This document shows, one piece after another, positions 1-5,032 of a stretch of 5,168 nucleotides of DNA. Source of the stretch: Chloroflexota bacterium (GTDB lineage Bacteria > Chloroflexota > Anaerolineae > VGOG01); assembly GCA_030615705.1 (NCBI GenBank), contig JAUWYT010000154.1, forward strand, positions 1 to 5,168, written 5' to 3'. A program made the position numbers and the translations under genes. The notes below the pieces were generated by a model that saw nothing but the letters and a program-made list of their open reading frames with translations, was not told the origin of the DNA and searched no databases. Numbering within the stretch: position 1 is the stretch's first letter; each line of letters opens with the position of its first letter.

Positions 1-1
1 C

Positions 2-130
2 TACGCTGTGCCCTTCTTGCTCTTGTATGTAGGCGGGTTCGGTTACGTGGCTGCTTTGGGCCTCGGGTTAAGAACACGGATGCGCAGGATTTACGGATTG
101 CTTCTCAGTCCAAGCCACTTGATCCGTTAA
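2..130 (+). CDS. C-terminal end of an integral membrane protein (partial)
   Basis: An open frame enters from the left edge and ends at TAA (128-130), giving the last 42 residues of a protein. Residues 1-23 of the fragment (YAVPFLLLYVGGFGYVAALG then LGL) form one long hydrophobic stretch, fitting a final transmembrane helix. It is followed by a basic segment (RTRMRR) and a short tail ending in SPSHLIR. A hydrophobic helix followed by positive charges suggests that the C-terminus lies in the cytoplasm. The family cannot be told from 42 residues. A membrane glycosyltransferase or transporter is possible, but this is a guess. The gene runs towards the bactofilin gene and stops 42 nt before the shared hairpin at 173-209. 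I am fairly sure of the frame and unsure of the function. Confidence 0.6.
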   Translation, partial: YAVPFLLLYVGGFGYVAALGLGLRTRMRRIYGLLLSPSHLIR

Positions 131-172
131 TCCTGCCAATCTGCTGTTCTCCACTGCGGAACAGAATAAGAA

Positions 173-209
173 GAGCCCAATCGAAGGAGGACTCTCCTCG
201 ATTGGGCTC
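173..209 (-). terminator. Hairpin terminator between convergent genes
   Basis: GAGCCCAATCG pairs perfectly with CGATTGGGCTC (11 bp). After one bulged A, AGGAG pairs with CTCCT, closing a GACT tetraloop. On the - strand the stem is followed at once by a T-rich run (TTCTTATTCT), so it best fits an intrinsic terminator for the bactofilin gene, whose stop lies 35 nt before it. On the + strand it could also end the upstream membrane-protein gene, but no T-run follows directly; the nearest (TTTTT) is about 20 nt further on. A bidirectional role is an inference. Confidence 0.75.
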
Positions 210-244
210 GTAGCCTGCCAATCGGCCTTTTTGCAAATGGGGAT

Positions 245-682
245 TCAAGCACTCTCGTCTTTTTCGACATCGGCGGTTGTTCGTGCTGGCTCGGGGGCCT
301 TGGTGAGAGGAAGCTCGAACTCAGCGCCCTCCATGATGATCTCACCACGGACGAAACCTCCCTCATCAATCAGGAAGGACTTCACAGCGATGTCGCCCCA
401 GACGCGACCACTGGATAGGATCTCCACCCGGTTGGCCTTGATATTGCCTTTTACCGCCCCCGCCACCGAAACGTTGTAGGCGACGATGTCGGCCATTACT
501 TTGGCCTCCTCACCGACGATGAGGTTGCCGCCTGTTTCCACCAATCCCTCGAAGATGCCTTCAACGCGCAGCCCACCGTCGTTTTGAACGGTGCCTTTGA
601 AATTGGTGGTGGGGCCTACCACCGTCTCCACCTGGCCTGGCGGGGGAGGCTTGAATTTCCTTCTCTTGAACAACGTTTTCAC
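245..682 (-). CDS. Bactofilin (polymer-forming cytoskeletal protein)
   Basis: Bactofilins assemble without nucleotide into filaments that scaffold cell-shape, cell-wall or polarity functions at the inner membrane. The 145-residue product has a short basic, proline-rich head (FKRRKFKPPPP, residues 5-15). A core of about residues 20-118 follows, with the repeating short beta-strand pattern of the family (PF04519/DUF583): GPTTNFKGTV, GGLRVEGIFEGLV, GGNLIVGEEAKVMADI, GAVKGNIKANRVEI, SSGRVWGDI, GGFVRGEIIM. The tail from residue 121 is acidic, variable and probably disordered. I chose the GTG at 680-682 because AAGGAGG lies 8 nt upstream. The in-frame ATG at 701-703 (152 residues) has no Shine-Dalgarno sequence and would leave only about 10 nt of leader from the predicted transcription start. 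The gene stands alone, with its own promoter and terminator. The family call is firm; the start is likely but unproven. Confidence 0.93.
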   Translation of the reverse strand: MKTLFKRRKFKPPPPGQVETVVGPTTNFKGTVQNDGGLRVEGIFEGLVETGGNLIVGEEAKVMADIVAYNVSVAGAVKGNIKANRVEILSSGRVWGDIAVKSFLIDEGGFVRGEIIMEGAEFELPLTKAPEPARTTADVEKDESA

Positions 683-690
683 AGTTGGTT

Positions 691-697
691 CCTCCTT
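691..697 (-). promoter_or_regulatory. Shine-Dalgarno site that decides the bactofilin start
   Basis: Read on the - strand, AAGGAGG is a perfect Shine-Dalgarno match, with 8 nt (AACCAACT) before the GTG at 682-680. It lies inside the coding sequence if the ATG at 703 is used, and the bases before that ATG (GGCGTCCAAATT) have no such match. This favours the GTG start. Confidence 0.75.
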
Positions 698-719
698 GGG
701 CATAATTTGGACGCCGCTA

Positions 720-748
720 AATATACTATGCTTGCAGAGATTTGTCAA
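720..748 (-). promoter_or_regulatory. Sigma-70-type promoter for the bactofilin gene
   Basis: On the - strand there is a perfect -35 box TTGACA (743-748), exactly 17 nt of spacer (726-742), and a -10 box TATATT (720-725), five of six matches to TATAAT. The transcription start should fall near 712-714, giving a leader of about 31 nt to the GTG start. The -35 box lies only 5 bp from the ATG of the divergent rdgB gene, so the two expression starts share this 70-bp region. Confidence 0.8.
722..727 (+). promoter_or_regulatory. Possible -10 box for rdgB
   Basis: TATACT on the + strand is five of six matches to the -10 consensus. It would start transcription about 20 nt before the rdgB ATG. No convincing -35 box or extended -10 TG lies at the proper distance, and the box overlaps the bactofilin -10 on the other strand, so it may only be the AT-rich shadow of that promoter. 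Confidence 0.3.
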
Positions 749-753
749 CCAAG

Positions 754-1371
754 ATGGTGAAATTGCTAATAGCCACCCATAACCCCGGCAAGATAGAAGA
801 GTACGAGGAACTACTGGCTGGCCTGCCCCTGGAGCTAACTTACCCCGCCCAGGAGGGCCTGGACATCGAAGTGGCCGAAACGGGGGCAAGCTTCGCCGAG
901 AACGCCAGACTGAAGGCCGCCGCTTACGCCAGGGCCAGCGGCCTCGTAGCCTTGGCCGATGATTCAGGGCTGGAGGTGGATGCCCTTGGTGGCGAGCCAG
1001 GGATACACTCAGCCCGCTATGCCGGAACAGGGGCCAGCGATAAAGAGCGCTATCGGCTCCTCCTGGAAAAGCTAAGGGAGGTGCCCTGGGAGGAGCGGAC
1101 AGCTCGCTTCCGCTGCGTCATTGCTGTAGCCACACCGGGGGGGCAGGTTCACACCGCAGAGGGAATTTGTGAGGGGATTATTGCTTTTGCGCCTAAGGGA
1201 GAGCACGGCTTCGGCTACGATCCCGTCTTTTATCTGCAAGAATACGGGAAGACCATGGCCGACCTGCCACCAGAGACAAAAAACAAGATCAGCCACCGGG
1301 CGAGGGCAGTGCAAAGGGCACGAGAGATCCTGGAGGAGATCCAGGGGAAGTTAGGCTTCCCAAGAAGGTAA
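754..1371 (+). CDS. rdgB: RdgB/HAM1 family non-canonical purine NTP pyrophosphatase
   Basis: This family hydrolyses dITP, ITP and XTP to the monophosphate plus pyrophosphate in the cytoplasm, which keeps deaminated purines out of DNA and RNA. The 205-residue product has the normal family length and its hallmark motifs in order: LLIATHNPGK (4-13) at the substrate-binding N-terminus, SFAENARLKA (46-55), ADDSGLEVDAL (68-78) with the conserved acidic pair D69-D70, FGYDPVF (153-159), and KNKISHRARA (176-185). I start at the ATG at 754 because MVKLLIATHNPGK matches the usual N-terminus. An in-frame TTG at 742 would add four residues and fall within the opposing promoter. No clear Shine-Dalgarno sequence precedes either start. 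The gene is divergent from bactofilin and separated from the next gene by 168 nt of hairpin-rich DNA. Nothing looks damaged. Confidence 0.95.
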   Translation: MVKLLIATHNPGKIEEYEELLAGLPLELTYPAQEGLDIEVAETGASFAENARLKAAAYARASGLVALADDSGLEVDALGGEPGIHSARYAGTGASDKERYRLLLEKLREVPWEERTARFRCVIAVATPGGQVHTAEGICEGIIAFAPKGEHGFGYDPVFYLQEYGKTMADLPPETKNKISHRARAVQRAREILEEIQGKLGFPRR

Positions 1372-1381
1372 TCGCTCACCT

Positions 1382-1404
1382 CCCCCGGAGTTGCACTCCG
1401 GGGG
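1382..1404. repeat. Palindrome, left member of a mirrored pair
   Basis: A perfect 10-bp stem (CCCCCGGAGT with ACTCCGGGGG) encloses the loop TGC, starting 11 nt after the rdgB stop. No T-run follows; the next bases are CCCCCGCCCAC. It is therefore not a standard intrinsic terminator, although it may protect or end the rdgB transcript. Its core GAGTTGCACTC is the exact reverse complement of the core of the palindrome at 1464-1486. Confidence 0.7.
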
Positions 1405-1463
1405 CCCCCGCCCACTTGTCAGCAAGCGTTCTGATGGGGCAAACAGGCCCTCTTTCACAACAG

Positions 1464-1486
1464 GGCCGGGAGTGCAACTCCCGGCC
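1464..1486. repeat. Palindrome, right member of a mirrored pair
   Basis: A perfect 10-bp stem (GGCCGGGAGT with ACTCCCGGCC) encloses the loop GCA. The core GAGTGCAACTC is the reverse complement of that at 1382-1404, so the two units are inverted copies of one REP-like element, 59 nt apart. The flanking stem bases differ (CCCCC/GGGGG against GGCC/GGCC). The rest of the 168-nt gap (1372-1539) holds no gene that I can support. It ends 53 nt later at the asparaginase start. Confidence 0.7.
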
Positions 1487-1539
1487 AACGACATGAAACG
1501 CTTACTCCAAGAACAAGAGCGTTTTGTGGCAGGAACAAA

Positions 1540-2481
1540 ATGATAATTGTAGCCAGCAGCAACGGCAAAGTGGGTATCTCGGCGGCGATGAGGGTGCTGA
1601 GAAATGGCGGCTCAGCCATTGACGCGGTAGAAGCTGGCATTCGCCTGGTAGAGAGCAACCCGCAGGATAAGACCGTAGGCCTCGGAGGAATTCCCAACCT
1701 GTTGGGCGAAGTGGAGCTGGATGCAAGTATCATGGATGGGCAGACCTTGGCTGCTGGTGCCGTGGGAGCTTTGCAGGGCTATGAACACCCCATATCCATC
1801 GCGCGTAAGGTAATGGAGGAGCTGCCGCACGTCCTACTTGTCGGTTCTGGTGCGGAGCGATTTGCCGCCGAGATGGGCTTCGATCGCCGAGAGTTATTGA
1901 CCGAGGAGGCCAAGGAGGTTTGGGAAGAGCGGCTGCACAAGGCAATACCAGAGACGATGCTAGCAAATCTGAAGGAAGAGCCAGCCTTGCGCCAGTGGGT
2001 GAAGCGGGTAAGGGAGTCACCGTGGGCCGGGGGCACAGTCAACTTCCTCGCCCAGGACGCCGACGGCAACATCTGCGCCGGGGTGAGTACCAGCGGTCAG
2101 GGTTGGAAGTACCCCGGTCGCGTCGGTGATTCGCCCCTCATCGGGGCTGGTAATTACGCTGACAACCGGTATGGCGCTGCCGCCTGCACTGGTCTGGGCG
2201 AGATGGCTATCCTGGCTGGCACAGCTCGCAGCGTTGTCCTCTACCTGAAGATGGGACTACCTTTAGAGGAAGCCGGGCGCCAGGCCATGAAAGACCTCCA
2301 CGCCTTGGCCAGCCTCTATCCGGGCACGATGAACATTGTCGCCTTGGACAAGGACGGCCGTCACGCAGCCTTCAGCAACCGGGAAGAGGCCGTCTATATC
2401 TACATGACCGGGGAGACGGACGAACCAGAGGAGTTGCCTCGCGTGCTGGTGCCAACGGGGGAGAATAATCGAAGGGGATAA
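1540..2481 (+). CDS. Ntn-hydrolase asparaginase (isoaspartyl peptidase / glycosylasparaginase family)
   Basis: Family T2 enzymes hydrolyse the side-chain amide of asparagine, isoaspartyl peptides, or the GlcNAc-Asn bond of glycopeptides. The precursor cuts itself before a threonine, which becomes the nucleophile. The 313-residue product has the usual N-terminal part (SNGKVGISAAMRVLRNGGSA, 7-26) and the segment GLGGIPNLLGEVELDASIMD (47-66). The cleavage site is GGTVNFLAQD, with Thr166 as predicted nucleophile, so the alpha chain is about 165 residues and the beta chain about 148. STSG (183-186), GRVGDSPLIGAG (193-204) and CTGLGE (216-221) form the active-site and substrate-binding core. The residues before Thr166 are WAGG, not the His-Asp of classical aspartylglucosaminidases. 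AGGA lies 6 nt before the ATG. No signal peptide is visible, so it is probably cytoplasmic. It leads a run with the next two genes. The family is certain; the true substrate cannot be read from sequence. Confidence 0.92.
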   Translation: MIIVASSNGKVGISAAMRVLRNGGSAIDAVEAGIRLVESNPQDKTVGLGGIPNLLGEVELDASIMDGQTLAAGAVGALQGYEHPISIARKVMEELPHVLLVGSGAERFAAEMGFDRRELLTEEAKEVWEERLHKAIPETMLANLKEEPALRQWVKRVRESPWAGGTVNFLAQDADGNICAGVSTSGQGWKYPGRVGDSPLIGAGNYADNRYGAAACTGLGEMAILAGTARSVVLYLKMGLPLEEAGRQAMKDLHALASLYPGTMNIVALDKDGRHAAFSNREEAVYIYMTGETDEPEELPRVLVPTGENNRRG

Positions 2482-2482
2482 A

Positions 2483-2770
2483 ATGGACAAAGTTTATCAG
2501 ATCATAGCCACCGTTCAATCGGTGAAGGGGCACTGCGATTTCGGCTATCAAGTAGGGGAACAAGTTGTGTTCGACGGCGAGACGGTGCAGGGGCGGGTCT
2601 GTCTCCACGCGCTCTACAGCTTCCTGCCCAAGGTCTTCGCCATGCGCTATGGGGCCAATTTCCCCTGGCTGGAAGACAAAGACGTGGCTACCCACGCCTG
2701 CCCCGATGCTTTTAATCCCGTGGTCTTCGAGATAAGACGGGTGGAGGAATCGAACACGGAGGATCAGTAG
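2483..2770 (+). CDS. Small TIGR04076-like protein of unknown function
   Basis: The 95-residue product resembles the TIGR04076 family. It has a beta-rich N-terminal half with a GxQVGEQVVFDG-type turn (about 21-32), a central LYSFLPKVFAMRYGANFPWL (44-63), and the closing signature HACPDAFNPVVFEI (71-84). Three cysteines (18, 40, 73) with nearby histidines (17, 42, 71) could bind a metal or a redox group, but this is inference. There is no signal peptide or membrane segment. The ATG lies 1 nt after the asparaginase stop, with GGGG 5 nt upstream inside that gene's last codons, so the two genes are very likely translationally coupled and co-transcribed. No reaction is known for the family, to my knowledge. 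Gene reality is well supported by length, spacing and motif; function is open. Confidence 0.85.
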   Translation: MDKVYQIIATVQSVKGHCDFGYQVGEQVVFDGETVQGRVCLHALYSFLPKVFAMRYGANFPWLEDKDVATHACPDAFNPVVFEIRRVEESNTEDQ

Positions 2771-2789
2771 ATACAAGTTGGCTCGGCCC

Positions 2790-2832
2790 GGATCGCCAGA
2801 TCCAGGCCAGAAGCGGGGATTTGGCAATCCCC
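2790..2832 (+). other. Two adjacent short hairpins upstream of the peptidase gene
   Basis: In the 97-nt leader of the peptidase gene, GGATC-GCCA-GATCC (2790-2803) and GGGGATT-TGGC-AATCCCC (2815-2832) can each form a perfect hairpin with a tetraloop (5 and 7 bp). The loops GCCA and TGGC are reverse complements, so the two loops could in principle pair (a kissing contact). There is no T-run, so this is not a clear terminator. It may process or stabilise the mRNA between the genes. Confidence 0.45.
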
Positions 2833-2867
2833 TTGGAGCAATCTTGGATACGCGGAGGGTGCAAAAA

Positions 2868-3950
2868 ATGATCAATCGGGATAGACTGGTTTCAACCTTC
2901 CTGGAACTCGTTCGGATCGACAGCCCCAGCGGCCAGGAAGAAGAGATAGCACGGCATCTGACGGCCGAGCTGAGGAGCCTGGGCTTGACAGTTGAACGCG
3001 ATACAACGGGCAATATCATCGCCCGCCTGGCGGAAGAAGGGCAGCCAATCCTCCTCAACGCCCACATGGACACTGTCCAGCCGGGACGAGGCGTGAAGCC
3101 CGTTATTGAGGACGGGGTTATCAAAAGCGATGGCAGCACCATCCTGGGCGCCGATGACAAGTCGGGCGTCGCGGTCATCCTGGAGGTTCTCAGGGTGTTG
3201 GTGGAGCAGGATTTGGCCCACCCGCCCTTGGAGGTAGCACTGACGGTGAGTGAGGAAAAGGGATTGAAGGGCGCTAAGGGGCTGGACCTGACCAGACTTC
3301 GCGCCCAAGAGGGCATCGTCCTCGACAGCGGAGGAGAGATCGGCACCATCGTCATCTCCGCCCCCTCCCAGGATAAGATCAGGGCCGTCGTTCACGGCAA
3401 GGCGGCCCACGCCGGCGTCGCGCCGGAGAAGGGCATCAACGCCATCCTGGTGGCGGCCGAGGCCATCGCCGCCATGCCCCTGGGGCGGATTGATGAGGAG
3501 ACCACGGCCAACCTCGGGCGCATCCAGGGAGGCACGGCGACCAACATTGTCCCCGACCAGGCCGAGATAGAAGGCGAAGCCCGCAGCCGCGACGAGAGGA
3601 AGTTGGAGGCCCAAGTCCAGGCCATGACCGAAGCGTTAAAGAAGGCAGCGAATCGGCATGGGGCTACGGTGGAGATAGATGTGCAGCGCTCTTATTCCAC
3701 CTTTAAGCTCAGCGAGGAGGACGGCATCGTGCGGAGGGCCGTGGCAGCAGCCAGAACCCTGGGCTTGACGCCAGCCCTGGTGCCCAGCGGCGGGGGAAGC
3801 GACGCTAACATCTTTAACGCCGCGGGCATAACGACGATCAACATCAGCGCGGGCATGGAGAAAGTGCACACGAAGGAAGAACAAGTTGCTGTCGCTGACA
3901 TGGTCAAATGCGCTGAGTTCCTGCTGGCTATTTTGGAGGGAATAGAATAA
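2868..3950 (+). CDS. PepT-like M20 family zinc metallopeptidase
   Basis: M20B enzymes are two-zinc aminopeptidases or related amidohydrolases that act on short peptides in the cytoplasm. The 360-residue product carries the whole site: NAHMDTV (64-70; His66 ligand, Asp68 catalytic), GADDKSGVA (94-102; bridging Asp96), SEEKG (128-132; catalytic and ligand Glu129-Glu130), LDSGGEIGT (152-160; Asp153 ligand) and KVHTKEE (332-338; His334 ligand). The dimerisation (lid) domain spans about 170-280, with GKAAHAGVAPEKGINAI (177-193) and GGTATNIVPDQAE (221-233). The closing PSGGGSDANIFN (307-318) is typical of the PepT-like (TIGR01883) subgroup. The ATG at 2868 has GGAGG 9 nt upstream and gives the family's normal N-terminus. 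A TTG at 2778 would add 30 atypical residues that run through the hairpins. It follows the small gene by 97 nt and precedes the broken glycosyltransferase by 3 nt. No residue needed for catalysis is missing. Substrate is unknown. Confidence 0.93.
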   Translation: MINRDRLVSTFLELVRIDSPSGQEEEIARHLTAELRSLGLTVERDTTGNIIARLAEEGQPILLNAHMDTVQPGRGVKPVIEDGVIKSDGSTILGADDKSGVAVILEVLRVLVEQDLAHPPLEVALTVSEEKGLKGAKGLDLTRLRAQEGIVLDSGGEIGTIVISAPSQDKIRAVVHGKAAHAGVAPEKGINAILVAAEAIAAMPLGRIDEETTANLGRIQGGTATNIVPDQAEIEGEARSRDERKLEAQVQAMTEALKKAANRHGATVEIDVQRSYSTFKLSEEDGIVRRAVAAARTLGLTPALVPSGGGSDANIFNAAGITTINISAGMEKVHTKEEQVAVADMVKCAEFLLAILEGIE

Positions 3951-4573
3951 ACGATGAACCGGGGAGGGGAATCATCGCCGCGACGGTGGGAGGTCGTTCT
4001 GCTGGTGGCGATCCTGCTGCTAGCTGCCTTCTTTCGACTCTATCGCCTGGAGGCAGCGCCACCGGGCCTCCAGCACGACGAGGTCTTCCAGGGCCACGAC
4101 GCCTCTGTCGCGCTGCAAGTGGAGTCACGTCATCTACTTTGAATCAAACGCGGGCAACGAGCCGCTCTTTGTCTACCTCATGGCCGGCACCATCGCCCTC
4201 TTCGGCACCAACTATCTGGGCATCCGCCTGGCCGCCGTGCTGTGCGGTCTGGTCACCATCATCTTTGCCTACCTGCTGGCGCGAAGGGCTTTCGGCTATG
4301 GGGTCGCCCTTTTGGCGAGCGCTGGTCTGGCTGTCTCCTTCTGGCCGGTTTTCATGAGCCGAGTGGGGCTGCGGGCTGCCAGCCTCCCGCCCATGGCCAC
4401 GGCCGCCGCCTATTTCTTCTGGGCGGGACTGAGGCAGCCGACGGTCGAACGCCAGTTGTGGGTCTATTTCGCCTGGCTGGTGTCTTCCTGGGAGGAACCC
4501 TCTACACCTATCCTGCTGGCCGGATGATCCCCCTGATCTTCCTCTTCTTCGTACTCTATCTGGCGCTATTCCA

Positions 4574-4593
4574 CCCTTCGACAGCCCTTCGAC
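4574..4593 (+). repeat. Short direct repeat CCCTTCGAC, two copies
   Basis: CCCTTCGAC occurs at 4574-4582 and 4585-4593, an 11-nt period, just after the last recognisable glycosyltransferase codons (LALFHP). GCCC-TTCGAC-GGGC can fold into a small hairpin. The wording resembles CCTTCGACAG-type intergenic repeats seen in some bacterial genomes (recollection, unchecked). It marks the left edge of the patch that replaced the gene's middle. Confidence 0.5.
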
Positions 4594-4622
4594 GGGCCCC
4601 TGGTCCTTTGGCACTTGTCCTG
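4594..4622 (+). repeat. 29-bp direct repeat, copy 1
   Basis: Begins GGGCCCCTGGTCC and ends GGCACTTGTCCTG. It is identical over all 29 bases to 4683-4711, with starts 89 nt apart. In the phase of segment C it reads RAPGPLALVL. A degenerate third copy (17 of 21 bases) follows directly at 4622-4642. Confidence 0.9.
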
Positions 4623-4642
4623 GACCCTTGGTCCTCTGGCCC
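4622..4642 (+). repeat. Degenerate copy of the 29-bp repeat
   Basis: GGACCCTTGGTCCTCTGGCC and the next base match the first 21 bases of the 29-bp repeat at 17 positions. It abuts copy 1, suggesting an old tandem duplication that has drifted. Confidence 0.5.
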
Positions 4643-4682
4643 AACGACAGAGGGCGGCCTAAGTACAGGGCCCAGGGACAAA

Positions 4683-4711
4683 GGGCCCCTGGTCCTTTGG
4701 CACTTGTCCTG
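4683..4711 (+). repeat. 29-bp direct repeat, copy 2
   Basis: Identical to 4594-4622. In the phase of segment D it again reads RAPGPLALVL, so it has the same codon register relative to the surrounding open frame as copy 1. It ends one base before the sequence that leads into the C-terminal domain. The bases just before it (CCAGGG at 4672-4677) can pair with CCCTGG inside it, so a local hairpin is possible. Confidence 0.9.
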
Positions 4712-5016
4712 CAGGACATCGCGTCGCCCTTACCCCTGGCTATGTTCGTCCACCTGCTTGACAGCCAGAGCACCGTCTGGGGAGGGAGGGACATCCTGAG
4801 CGTCTCGACCGCCGGTTGGGAGGCCGGGGACATCTTCGTCCAGGTGCACCATTTCCCGCTGCCCTCCGATGTCCCAATGGGCGAATATCAACTGGAAATC
4901 GGGATTCATTCCCGGACGGACATGCAGCGTTTCGCCATCTTCGAAGGGGGGCAGCCTGTTGCCGATAGGCTATTGCTTGAACCGATCAGCATCACGAGCC
5001 GGTGATCCGAGCCGCG

Positions 5017-5023
5017 AAGGAGG
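5017..5023 (+). promoter_or_regulatory. Shine-Dalgarno site of the thioesterase gene
   Basis: AAGGAGG lies 9 nt before the ATG at 5033. Another ATG at 5026 is only 2 nt from it and in a different frame, so 5033 is the better start. Confidence 0.7.
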
Positions 5024-5032
5024 CAATGATAT

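Larger units (their letters stand above)
3954..5005 (+). pseudogene. Decayed PMT/ArnT-like (GT-C) membrane glycosyltransferase
   Basis: Intact relatives are polytopic enzymes that move a sugar from a polyprenyl-phosphate carrier to an acceptor outside the membrane. Segment A (3954 to about 4124) has a first membrane helix, FRLYRLEAAPPG and the HDE motif (GLQHDEVFQGHDA). Segment B (about 4126-4473, one base out of phase) continues HVIYFESNAGNEPLFVYL and several hydrophobic helices. Segment C (from 4473, back in the first phase) reads LAGVFLGGTLYTYPAGRMIP and a further helix up to LALFHP. Then comes a repeat-rich patch (4571-4711). Segment D (about 4712-5005, third phase) encodes AMFVHLLDSQ, PLPSDVPMGEYQLEIGI and VADRLLLEPISI, typical of the extracellular C-terminal domain of such enzymes. 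The first break is an extra base (or loss of two) near 4110-4130. The second fits loss of one C from a CCC run at 4471-4473. The coding length is roughly half that of full relatives, so the central helices appear deleted. Frameshifts could partly be sequencing errors; the missing middle could not. Confidence 0.85.

Noticed and set aside
704..889. A 62-residue upstream extension of the bactofilin frame on the - strand
   Set aside because: It overlaps rdgB coding sequence, runs through the promoter, and its residues (rich in Pro, Gly and Arg) do not resemble a bactofilin N-terminus.
1382..1404. Intrinsic terminator of rdgB
   Set aside because: The stem is strong but is followed by C-rich sequence with no T-run, and its mirrored partner suggests a repeat element instead.
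2778..2867. TTG start of the peptidase 30 codons upstream
   Set aside because: The added residues have no family similarity and cover two hairpins, while the ATG at 2868 has a good ribosome site and a standard N-terminus.
2372..3355. Long open frame on the - strand (327 codons)
   Set aside because: It lies antisense to the small gene and the peptidase, both with clear family motifs. Its Ser/Arg/Pro-rich translation looks like an opposite-strand shadow in GC-rich DNA.
4105..4140. Programmed ribosomal frameshift in the glycosyltransferase
   Set aside because: I see no slippery heptamer or suitable downstream stem, a second break follows at 4471, and the gene's middle is missing. Decay or sequence error explains this better.
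4594..4711. Two 29-bp repeats as a minimal CRISPR array
   Set aside because: Only two full copies, a 60-nt gap that itself contains a degenerate copy, no cas genes, and the repeats lie inside a decayed coding sequence.
4144..4833. Open frame of 229 codons on the - strand across the glycosyltransferase remnant
   Set aside because: The translation is low-complexity (Gly, Arg, Gln, Pro), shows no domain, and overlaps recognisable membrane-protein codons on the + strand.
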